From Tricholoma matsutake (lineage: Eukaryota; Basidiomycota; Agaricomycetes; Agaricales; Tricholomataceae), in NCBI GenBank assembly GCA_026075535.2, contig AP026548.1, forward strand, positions 7,130,001-7,194,000: a stretch of DNA of 64,000 nucleotides. The letters are read 5' to 3'. A program made the translations under genes and the position numbers. Positions 26,992 through 36,879 of this stretch are shown here, piece by piece (the first letter of the stretch is position 1; each line of letters starts with the position of its first letter). The notes below the pieces were generated by a model, which worked only from the letters and a program-made list of their open reading frames with translations, ran no database searches and had not been told where the DNA came from.

Positions 26992-28612
26992 GGAACTCAA
27001 ACAGAAGATAGGCCCATTTCGCTCCTCTCCTCTCCAAGTCATCGTCAAAGAGGGTGCACCTGGTGAGCCCACCAAATTCCGTGTATGCCGACATCTTTCC
27101 TACAAAGGCACATTGCAATCCTCCATCAATGACGAGATTGACTCGGGTGACTTCCCCACGCATTGGGGGAAGGCATCTGACATTGCCGAAATTGTATGTC
27201 TCTCACTCCTGCTTGTCTCCACTCCCAAGTTCTCTCATCTACCTTCACGTACCTCATGAAAAAAAAATTACTCCCTTCCCCCCCCCCTCTTGGGGCACCT
27301 TCTCTCCCCGTCTCTTCATGCTTTGCACGCATACTCCAAGCTTGCATCTCCCTACTCTCCCTCTCCCCTCTCTCTTCTCATCTCCTTAATAACTGGATTT
27401 TATCCATTCTCTTCTCTTCTCCAGTTATTCGCTTTTGGGGTTTCTCACCCTGAACAGTTTGAAGGACATCATTGTTGAGACTAGGGACTCTTGCCTTCTC
27501 TCTTTCTCTCCAGTTTCTCGACCTTCTCATACTCTTTTCTCACAAAAGCTTTTCTCAGGTGACAGCTGCCATATTGGATGTGGAAGGTGCATATCGCACC
27601 ATCCCCATAAAACCCGATCACAAACGGTACCTCATTGTTCAATTTGAGGGCCTTTTTTACATTGATCATGCTGTTCCATTTGGCCTCGCCTCTGCCTCTG
27701 GCCTCCAAGGCAAAGTTGCCGATGCCACCATCGACATCTGGCACCATCTCCAAGTCTCCCCAGCAGTTAAATGGGTTGACGACTTCAACGACTTCTATTT
27801 TCCCAGACGGGGTGGCTTTTCCCAGCATCAGTGATGGTGTCGAATATTCATATGGTTACGATCTCTCTTCCATCAAGCTTATGATAGCCCCATTAGGCAT
27901 TCCCTGGCACTGGAATAAAGGTCAAGAATTCACCAACACATTCTCTTACCTCAGCTTCCACTGGGATCTCCCCAACAAAACCGTTTCCCTCCTCAACCAC
28001 AAGCATCAAAAATATTTGCGTAAGGTATCCTCCCTCATCTCTGCATGTGAATCCATGCATATTCTCAAGCCTCTGGCTGAGAGTGTCATCAGTGCCCTCT
28101 CTCACGTCACCTTTGTTCACTGTCAGGGCCGCTCTTACATGTCCAATTTATATAGGTGGCTTACTACTTTCCCCAATGACTATGTGCCTTGCTGGATTCC
28201 TTCCTTTGCTCTCTCAGACCTCCAGTGGTGGTCTTCTCTTCTTTCCCAGACTCATCTACCCCATTCTCTCTCCCCTACTGGTCCTACTCGGGATTACAAC
28301 ATCTGGGTTGACGCTTCCACTGAATGGGGCATCGGGTTACTCTAGGGCACTCATTGGGCTGCCTGGCAGCTTCACAATGGATGGAAAGGTCCAAGTTGGG
28401 ACATAGGATGGCTAGAAGGGGTTGCAGTGGAGCTTGCCATCCTTGCATCAAGGGCTATGGGCATCCGCAATGCGGATATCCTCATTCATAGCGACAACGA
28501 GGGTGCTATTGGTGCCTTTTCTAAAGGACAATGCTCCAACTTCATGACCAACCTCTCCATCCAATGCTCCAATGAAGTCTGCAGGGTAACTGGCATCTTG
28601 ATCTCTCTTATA
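26992..28612 (+). pseudogene. YR retroelement RT palm and RNase H
   Basis: After gypsy-1 the RT frame resumes (EELKQKIGPFRSSPLQVIV, FRVCRHLSYKGTLQSSINDE). A CT-rich block (27194-27558) with a GTATGT donor-like start and CAG ends then interrupts, possibly intron sequence. The palm follows: AILDVEGAYRTIPI (about 27571), IDHAVPFGLASASGLQG, and the catalytic VDDF (27776-27787). A one-base frame change lies near 27800. RNase H follows: NIWVDASTEWGIGLL, a TAG at 28343, WLEGVAVELAILASR, and HSDNEGAIGAF. This RT/RNase H order without integrase, followed by a tyrosine recombinase, is DIRS-order. The hAT MITE cuts it at 28613; three residues beyond that it continues as YVNSIDNLADPIS. Confidence 0.82.
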
Positions 28613-28924
28613 TAGGGAACTGCACGGGTTTCCCACGCTTTTATTTCCTAATTTATTCAATGAGTTTTGCATGAAAAATCATGAAAAAAAGATTTTCTGG
28701 AAGCTTTTTGTTGGCTCTTTGTGATGTAACACATAAAACAATATTTGGATGACATCTGTCATGTGACAAGGTCAAAAATAAATTATTTTGTCCCTTGTAT
28801 CACAAGCATCCATTGAATAGCTATCAGAAAATCATTCTTTCATGAGTTTTCATGCAAAACTCATTGAATAAATTAGGAAATAAAAGTGTGGGAAACCCAT
28901 GGGTAAAACCCATGCAGTTCCCTA
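28613..28924. mobile_element. hAT-type MITE (312 bp, 8-bp TSD)
   Basis: The element begins TAGGGAACTGCA and ends in the inverse, with about 85-bp inverted arms that include CTTTTATTTCCTAATTTATT. It is flanked by an identical 8-bp duplication CTCTTATA (28605-28612 and 28925-28932). TAGGG ends plus an 8-bp duplication are typical of hAT. Removing it and one TSD copy restores the RNase H reading frame (ISLI then YVNSIDNLADPIS). No transposase is encoded. Confidence 0.9.
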
Positions 28925-30418
28925 CTCTTATATATGTAAACTCCATCGACAACCTTGCAGATCCCATCTCTCACGGTCTTCTCCCTTGCATCTCCAACAT
29001 TTTCCCCTTCCTCATTCCCATCCCCTCCCCGCTCACTCCTTTCATCTCTCATGTCACCCTCAAACTGCCTCTCCTCCTTTCTTGAGGGTGTGGATATCTC
29101 AGCACAGGCTGCTGCATTTTACTCTAATGCTCCCCCTCCTGATGTTCGCCAGGTGGCTCTGCTCCCGGCTGATGGTCACATTCGTCGTCCCCGCCTCCAC
29201 AAAGACGCCCACATTGCCCCCTCCTCCCTTTGACCCAATGTCCTAGCCAGTGAGCGGGCTCTTTGCTGGACCATACATCATTCTAATTCTTTCCAGTCCT
29301 TGCTCGACTCCCAGCTTCCATCCTAAGCAATACTAAAACTCTTCAAAGTGATGCTTTTCTCTCTGGATGAGAATACATGTAGCAACTACAGCGTGGGACT
29401 TCTTTGGTTTACCCAGTACTGTGATCTCCTTGGCATTCCAGAATCCAACCACATGCCAGCATCCGAAGTTCTTCTCTCTTCGTTCTCAGCTTCTGCTGCT
29501 GGCTCAGTTTCTGAGAGCGCTCTTAACAACTGGCTCGCCAGCTTGCAGTTCTGGCATGTCATCAATGGTGCTGGCTGGCAAGGTTTGGACATGCTCCACC
29601 ATGTTTGACATGGTTTCTCAAAACTTGTCCCTCCTAGTTCGAAGCGAGCAAAGCATCCCCCCATCACCATTGACACCCTCATTATCTTGAAGTCGGGCCT
29701 TGATCTTTCCAATGCCTTTGACGCATCTGTTTGGGCTACTGCCTCTCTGGCCTTCTGGCCCTGTTGTCAGCAAGCCCATTCTGTCCTTCTTCATTCTCCC
29801 TGCTCACATTTTTCTCATAGCCTTGGCAAGCTCATCATTCCTAGTCAGAATCTTTTCAACTCCTCAAAGCATGTTTCTCGTGATACTCTTTCCATCTGAT
29901 TCTCTTGTCTCGCCAATGGTACGGAACACGCCACCTTTCACATCCCATGGACAAAGACCACTGCTGAACTAGGTGCTGATATCTCCATCACAGCTTGTAA
30001 TCACCCCACATGCCCTCTTTTGGCCCTCAAACATCACCTGTCAGCCAATGTGCTCCTCCCCAGGTCTGCACCTCTTTTTGCCTTTGAGACTGCGGATGGA
30101 GGTTGGGCCCCCATGACCAGGTCCTGGTTCATGGACCATTGCAATGTGGTATGGGTTGCGGCTGGTCTCCCTCAGATGCCAGGCCATGCTTTCCATATTG
30201 GCGGTGCTACCAAACTTCTTCTGCAGGGCATTGATCCCAGTGTGGTAGTGATGCAGGGACGCTGGATGTCCCATGCCTTTCTTGAGTACTGGCATCATAT
30301 AGAATCCATTCTTCCCCTCTTTATCTCTAATGCTACCAATTCCCATCGTGCTTGCAGTCTAGAAGCCTCCATGAATATTTATGCTCGCCAGAATCATATT
30401 CTGACTACCTCTCTTTAG
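28925..30418 (+). pseudogene. YR retroelement: RT tail and tyrosine recombinase
   Basis: The RT C-tail (NLADPISHGLLP) runs to about 29085. The recombinase follows: ALCWTIHHSNSFQSLL, SLDENTCSNYSVGLLWFTQY (core-binding region, about 29355), NNWLASLQFWHVINGAGW, SGLDLSNAFDASVWA, and the catalytic end GHAFHIGGATKLLLQG (about 30181-30228) with GRWMSHAFLEYWHHIE. The motif HxxR...G.AT...GRW.S..F..Y is that of tyrosine recombinases. The expected Arg of H-x-x-R reads His (GHAF-H-IGG), and other family Arg sites read Cys, Trp or His, all explained by CpG loss. In-frame TGA, TAA and frame changes confirm decay. Confidence 0.82.
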
Positions 30419-30559
30419 TCAATAGTTGTATATCCTCTTGTTCTCACCCCCACATGTGCATACCATGATTATCGAACATGATTACATGTTCTCTCACTCA
30501 GCTCTAGTTTGGGGTGCCTAGTCTGAAAAGACTTGTCTGCTGTGAGCTGCGCTCTTTCG

Positions 30560-30840
30560 TGGTGTAGTCTCATTTTTCTCCTTCAGACTTATTACCCATT
30601 TATGAGACTAACAGGGCATGCTCCGAAGATTCTGATTGTGACATTTTTCTTTCCTCCCAAAAAATTCTGTGTTTGCTGTGTCAAAAGACGTGTCCTGTCA
30701 CGTGATCATCACATGCCATCTCTGACAGGTTTTTTCAGAATCTTCCCCCAAAGCATGGAAAATCTTATTTGCACTACTACTAGCATATAAGATTTTACAC
30801 TGATCCTCTTGTATATAACAAGCGCATCCATACAAAGCTG
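30560..30840 (+). repeat. Split direct repeat B1 (281 bp)
   Basis: It matches B2 (31138-31418) from TGGTGTAGTCT to CAAAGCTG, same length, with mostly transition differences. Its last four bases GCTG are shared with the start of A2. Confidence 0.88.
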
Positions 30841-31106
30841 GTGACTCAATGTCAGGCCCTGTGAGCTTGCGAGTCGGGCTGAAGACATTGTGTCTGGGCT
30901 TTGTAAGTGCAATGTGGTATCATCACTTCAACATCATCTCAATGCATCTCTGTCATTTCCCGATGTTCTTAGTTGCATCCTGAGATCAATTAATTAGTGG
31001 CCTGAGCATTTTTGACTCTTAAGAAGCATCAGACAGCAAATCGGATTTTAGTTCCTTTTTCTCCCCATTTTCACTCTGGCACTCAACACCTGCCTGAAGT
31101 TTTTCA
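30837..31106 (+). repeat. Split direct repeat A2 (270 bp, empty MITE site)
   Basis: It is colinear with A1. It carries the single TA (30991-30992) that the MITE duplicated in A1, so it is the natural empty-site control. About a dozen CpGs present in A1 are TpG or CpA here. Confidence 0.9.
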
Positions 31107-31137
31107 CCCACCCTCCTCCCATTCTCTTAGCGTGCAT

Positions 31138-31418
31138 TGGTGTAGTCTTGTTTTTCTCCTTCAGACTTATTACCCATTTATGAGACTAATGGGGCATGCT
31201 CTGAAGAATCTGATTGCGACATTTTTCTTTCCTCCCAAAAAATTCTGTGTTTGCTGTGTTGAAAGATGCGTCCTGTCACATGATCATCACATGCCATCTC
31301 CGACAGGTTTTTTCAGAATCTTCCCCCAAAGCATGGAAAATCTTATTTGCGCTACTACTAGCATATAAGATTTTACACTGATCCTCTCATATATAACAAG
31401 TGCATCCATACAAAGCTG
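31138..31418 (+). repeat. Split direct repeat B2 (281 bp), right end of element
   Basis: It ends CAAAGCTG at 31418; after this the sequence no longer matches B1/A2. A 31-bp unique stretch (31107-31137) lies between A2 and B2. Confidence 0.87.
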
Positions 31419-31700
31419 TGTTTTTGACTCCCCATGTCTTGCTTGCCCTCTTGTCCCCCTTCATTTAGTGCCCTGTAGCATCAAACAAAGCCTAGCTAGC
31501 TGCCATTTGGGCTGTCACCTCTCCACCAACTCATTCAGCACCGTGCAGTATCATTCAAGGTCATTAGCTTCTCACATCTGGCCCATCCTCTTGTTCACCA
31601 CTCCTGTCCCTCATTTTGTCCCTCTCATTCCCACTCCCAACCCCTGTGCTTTTCTCAGCTTTTTTAGAACTATTTGTGGCTATTCTCAAGCTTCTATCAA
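31419..31700. other. Spacer without recognisable gene
   Basis: CT-rich sequence right of the retroelement. The open frame 31468-31719 shows no domain and runs into the next MITE. Nothing is supported here. Confidence 0.4.
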
Positions 31701-31702
31701 TA

Positions 31703-32067
31703 GTGTTGTCTCAGCTTGAGCTGATGTTTTTCATAAAATGAGCCATACCTTTGTAAAATAAAATAGATAAAATCACAAAAGTATTTGAGTGTATAGAAAA
31801 CCCCAAAAACTGAGGGGTGCCAACATTATTTGAGACAATCAGCCATTCCAAACCTATTTGACCAGCTCTGTTTTTGAGCTGAGTCACTAGTCAAAATCTG
31901 TTTTCTGAATAAGTCAGGAATGATTGATCCAATGAACTAAAGTTGGCAGAAGACCTCTCGGTTTTTGGGCCCATCCATATGCTCAAATATTTTGGTGATT
32001 TTATCTATTTTATTTACCAAGACATGGCTCATTTTCTGAGAAACATCAGCTCGAGGTGAGATAACAC
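31703..32067. mobile_element. TA-flanked MITE (365 bp)
   Basis: Inverted arms of about 90 bp (31703-31792 and 31978-32067) start GTGTTGTCTCAGCTTGAGC on the left and GTGTTATCTCACCTCGAGC on the right. Both arms share AAAATGAGCCAT and AAATAAAATAGATAAAATCAC. TA lies on both sides (31701-31702, 32068-32069). The terminal bases differ from the 12111-12539 MITE, so this is a separate family. No coding sequence. Confidence 0.8.
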
Positions 32068-32251
32068 TAACCTGAAATGTGCCCACCACCCCACCATAAA
32101 TCTGCCACCATACAATTGCCCACTATAAAACCATAGGAAGCCATTGCCATTGTGCTATCACACTGTAACCCCAAATACATAACTGGCATAACACGTGCCA
32201 CTGATAACTGGAAAGTATGGCTGCAGTGAACACATGACAAAGGTCACACAA

Positions 32252-32358
32252 TGTTAGGGTGACACCCACTATCTGCTAGCTAAGACTGTGCAGGTTCTCT
32301 CTACAAGAAGTGGGATCCATGTCCATGATGGGGAAATTGATGGTTTTGATGCAAGGGG
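32252..32358 (-). repeat. LTR fragment related to gypsy-2
   Basis: On the minus strand this matches the last about 107 bp of the gypsy-2 LTR (58610-58718): TGTTAGGG, ACACCCACTATCTGCTAGCT, GGTTCTCTCTACAAGAAG and GATGGTTTTGATGC are shared. It is truncated, with no internal element sequence beside it. Confidence 0.75.
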
Positions 32359-32730
32359 GTGGCAGAATGGGAAAAACTGACATCCACCCACCCTTTTGTT
32401 TTTCAGGCCCTTGGTTGACCCCCATCCTGCCATATATAGCAATTTCCCATCACGTGTATTGATTTTTTCCCCAAGCAATTTCCCAAAATTTTCATCACTA
32501 TGTTCCATACTGCCCAATACTTGCCACTTTTAGATTGATCCCACCTCAGTGCCACAGCTGACAATGGTTTGTTGGGGACTGCACCCACAGTCATTATGGA
32601 AGGAATGGGGCAGTGTTGGGGAGTTGGGGGTGGTGTTGTGGTCATTAAGGGATGCAATGACATCATAAACTTTCTGGGGATGGTGCTATCCATATTGTAT
32701 AGTATGGTAAATATCAGTAATCATTGAATA
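32359..32730. other. Spacer without recognisable gene
   Basis: The minus-strand frame 32403-32693 has no domain I can recognise. The sequence ends at the left target duplication (CAG) of the large inverted-repeat element. Confidence 0.4.
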
Positions 32731-32733
32731 CAG

Positions 32734-35700
32734 CACTGCTGGGGCTGGGTGCTGTTTCCTCTGGAAACATGGATCAGGATATGTGTTTTGAGATTTCTGA
32801 TCCATGTTTCCATGAGAAATATGTAGAAAGTATTCACAGGTGAAATCTTAAAAACATGAATCATGTTTGTCAGCGGTTTTAATTTAAAAAATCAGACATT
32901 TATCCAAGAATTTTTCTCTAAGAAACAGGTAGAAAAAATGGAAAGTGTTTCCATATTGTTTACTTTAAAAATTTGTTACATTTTTCTTACCATGTTCCTA
33001 AGAAATAAATGTATCAAGGATCCATGCATGTGTCTGTTGAAAAACCTTATAGTTTATGTATCAGAAATATGCTTCGGAAACATTACATGTGTTTCCCGGA
33101 GAAACACGAATTGAGAAAACATGTGACGTTTTTCCATGGGAAACACGAAAAGATACATCAATCGCCCTGCTCATTGCGTTGATGATCGCGTGATGAGCGA
33201 CTCCCACAGGGACTCACTCAATGGGTATGGGCACGATGGACGCTCAGAGGGTCACTCATGCAATAACATCCAGTGGCTTGGTCTTATCAGTAAAATTTGC
33301 AGTTGTATTTTGTATGTAACTGGTCGGCTACTACTTGGAAGAACTTAAAAACGAAGAATTGCCTGACGCTGAAGGGAATGGATAACAGCTTGTAGATGAA
33401 GGTCCCAAACTCAATGCATATCAACGTGAGGCATGAAATGGCAGAACTACCATGACATTGTACATGCAGTGCTCAATGCTCCATGGCATGAGGGTTCAGT
33501 GTGTTGTAACCGCCTGGACTTAGGGTTGCCTGGTGCCAAAGGGGATGGATAACAGCTTGTAGATGTTGGTCCCAAACTCAATGCATATAGTGTGATAAGT
33601 AACAACTGTTGCAGTCTCACAGTAACCAATGGAACTAGCGTGATGTTCGAGTGCTCAACGCTCAATGGTGTGAGGGGTTTCAACCAGCTGTCTCGCAAAG
33701 GTCGGCAATCTGAGGTTGGTCATAATGTGTGAACATCTCATTGCCAAGAATAGTGTTGGCAACCTGAGCAGCGTGGACAAGGTTCATCTTGTGTTTGCAA
33801 GTGTCCTTGCTCAGACTTGTTGTCCTTGAGCGCATCAAGTAAGAATGAAGTTGCAGGTTGAAGAACTTGAAATGAAGAGTTGCCTGGTGCCAAAGGGGAT
33901 GGATAACAGCTTGGAGATATACCCATACTCAACGCATATCAGTGTGAGGCTTGCATAATGGAAAGAACTGGAAATGGCAGAACTACCATGATGTTCTCCA
34001 TGCGGTGCTCAACACTCAATGGCATGAGGGGTTTGAATGTACTGTAACTGCCGAGGGCAAGAATACCACACACTTATCACAAGAAAAACAAGACCTGCCT
34101 GTCGCCAAAGGGTCTCGATAACACCTCATAGATGCAGGTCCCAAGTTCAACACATGTCCGTTTGAGATTTGCAAACTGTTACAGCATCACGACAAGCAGG
34201 ACTTCATCATGCTTGCAAGAACTTTAGGTGGAAGAATTGTGTTCTGGTGCTCAACGCTCAATGGCATGAGGGGTTTGAATGTACTGTAACTGCTGAGGGT
34301 AAGAATACCACACAATTATCACAAGAAAAACAAGACCTGCCTGTCGCCAAAGGGTCTCGATAACCTTGTAGACACAGGTCCCAAGCTCAATGCATGTCCA
34401 CGTGAGATTTGCAAACACCGTCAGCGACCTCAAGGCCATCAACAATTTGGCGAGCGTAGACATGGGTGACACCAGTGTACGAGTCATGCGACGTGGCATT
34501 TTATTTGTCGACTTTCTGGTGGCTTGAGGGAGACAGATAAATATTCTCCATTGAGTGCTAGTTAGTGCTATCATAGACAGAGGCTGTTGAGCCTTTTGGG
34601 AAGTCCCAACATTGGGTCCGGTGATGGTACAAAATATGGTAGTGGTGAAGACTGTAGTGGTGGTACGGCCCTTGATGCAATAGCATGGTTAGTTCAGAGG
34701 GACAGAATGTACCTGTTGGTAATGATAAAGTAGCAGAGCATTCCGATGTGCATTCTGCTGTTGAATGTGATATAGATAGCGCTGGCGCACTGCTTGTTAC
34801 TCCCTCCCACTTTCTCTGCTTCACGGTCACACTTATCCCACTCTTTAAGAACCACCGTGTCATTCTCTATGAACCTCAAGACTAGAAACTGACTCTCCTG
34901 TGAGCGGCTGCCTGTCCGCATCCCTGATGGTGAAAGTCAGGAATGATGTCTGCCGCCTCCACATAGGGAATATTCTTATAGTGGATGTTAGAGTGGCAGT
35001 GGCAGGTGCAGATGAAATTGGATTGCTCTGTTATCCTCCTACCGAAGAAGTATGATTAGCATCTAGGATCTGATTAATGGCTATGGTAGGTGGCCTACGC
35101 ATGTCATACATCCTCCCTCTCTTCCGTGGATGGAAGACAAGGTCGAGAGTCACCATGACCCGGTATCTCTGCCATAGACAACATAGAGAGGGAGGAGTAC
35201 ATAGGGTGTCAATTTCGTTTGCCGTTGTGGGCAAAGTAGCGAAAGAATGCCTGTGTCGGAACCCACTTCCTTGTCGTCTTACTCCGTATTGACCTTCTCA
35301 TGGTAAATGATATCATTGTCTCCAACAACATCTATGTCTTGATAACAATTCACAGCCACCTTAGTAGCTGGAGCTCCTCCTCAACCCCAGCAGCACTGCA
35401 TTCAGGTTCAGACTGGGATGGAAGTGGAAGTCAATAGGTATGTGGTAGGGCTCTACACAGAGGCATGCGCTGGCATACTCTATGCTGAGGATATATCACA
35501 CACACTCAGCTTCTGCCACCTGAGCATCACCAGGAGCACTAACATGCCATGTGCAGTGGACTCCACCAATTCAGCCACAACAAACTTCATCCAACACCAA
35601 CATCACATGTCTTACAGTGCCCAATGCCAAGTGAGATGGGGAGTGAGATATAAGATGTAAACAGCAAGTTGAAAACATTGTGGATCAATGCACTAAACTC

Positions 35701-36724
35701 AACACATCGGCATAAGGTTTTGATCCCACGATTGTGTGAATCTGTTGGTAGGAATTCGGAAATCTTCGGTTGAAAAACCTGACATAAATGCAGACAGCGT
35801 GAGGGGTTTGAGAATGCTGTGACGGCCAGAGCTGGGGAGTAGGAATGCAACACAATTGTCCCAAGAAAACACGAGTTGCCTGCCACCGAAGGGGATCGAT
35901 AGCAGTCATTGCACCTGGAGGAGATAATGAGAAACAGCTTGCTGAGCAAATATGAACTGACTTACCACATAGTCAGACATAACCCATAACTAATAATCAC
36001 CCCCAGCAGATAACCAGACTAGCAACCAAGAGGCAAACTCATCAAAAGTAGAAAAGAACAGGTGCCAATGAGGGCACCTAGAAAGCCAGTCGGATTGCCA
36101 GTGGGTATGACATGGAGAATATGACACAATCATCACAAGAAAAACACTGGTTGCCTGGCACGAAAGGGGATGGATACCAGCTTGCAGATGTAGGTCCCAA
36201 ACTCAACACATATCAGCGTGAGGTTTTTGCAAATTGTTGCAGCTAAGCAGGACTTTGTACATTGCATACTTGGAAGTACCACTGTGACATTTGACTTGCA
36301 GTACTCAATGCTCAACGGCATGAGGGATTTGCGCGTGCCATGACCGCCAGGATTTTGGAGTAAGAATATGACAGTCTTTGCAAGAAAAACAAGAGCGGAT
36401 CCATAGTAGTCATTGAAACTGGAGGAGATAATGAGAAACAGCTTGCTGAGCGAAGATAAACTGACTTACCACGTAGTCAGCCATAACCAAAGCTGATAAT
36501 CTCCCCCAGCAGATATCATCCACTAACAACCAGAGGCAAATTCAACAAAGTAAACTAGCATCGTCGCAGAGTAGAAAAGAATGAGGGGAAAGGATAGCCT
36601 CTGGAAAGCAAGCCACGACTTGCCTGGCATCGAAGGGGATGGATAACATCTTGTAGATGTAGTCCCAAACTCAATGCATATCAGCATGAGGCTTGCATAT
36701 ACTGGAACTGGCAGAACTACCATG
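32734..36724 (+). repeat. Left terminal inverted repeat (3991 bp)
   Basis: The outer 400 bp hold many TGTTTCC/GGAAACA motifs. Inside (33470-36720) are reverse-orientation copies of a module containing GGTGCTCAACGCTCAATGG, mixed with a unique block (34600-35950). Open frames in the arm are mirrored in the other arm but show no domain. Confidence 0.9.
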
Positions 36725-36879
36725 ACGTTCTCCTTGCAGTGCTCAATGCTCAACAGTGTGAGGGGTTTGAAGGAGTTGTGACAGCCATTGCCAGATTGTT
36801 GAACACCGAGGGAGGGATGATCAATGATCGATGATGAGTGATGTCGATGAGCGTATCCAATGTCTAACCGGCCCTAAAG

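Larger units (their letters stand above)
11955..31418 (+). mobile_element. Tyrosine-recombinase (DIRS-order) retroelement, nested host
   Basis: This footprint holds one element of the split-direct-repeat kind: A1 (270 bp) - gag - RT/RNase H - tyrosine recombinase - B1 (281 bp) - A2 (270 bp) - B2 (281 bp). That A1...B1-A2-B2 layout is known from Ngaro, PAT and Kangaroo elements, which use a tyrosine recombinase in place of integrase. Subtracting nested insertions (MITE 431 bp with TA, 4452-bp insertion plus one 82-bp repeat, gypsy-1 8093 bp with TSD, hAT MITE 320 bp) leaves about 6.1 kb, a normal size for the group. The bases GCTG occur at the left end (11955), the B1/A2 joint (30837) and the right end (31415). 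The reading frames are decayed, so it cannot move by itself. Confidence 0.85.

Noticed and set aside
27194..27558. Two true introns in the YR retroelement RT
   Set aside because: A donor-like GTATGT and CAG ends exist, but I could not find a splice pair that keeps one clean frame; recorded only as a CT-rich interruption.
33136..36321. ORFs in the inverted-repeat arms (also mirrored at 41.8-45.0 kb)
   Set aside because: They repeat the non-coding module array in several frames and lack any domain; the mirrored copies arise simply from the inversion.
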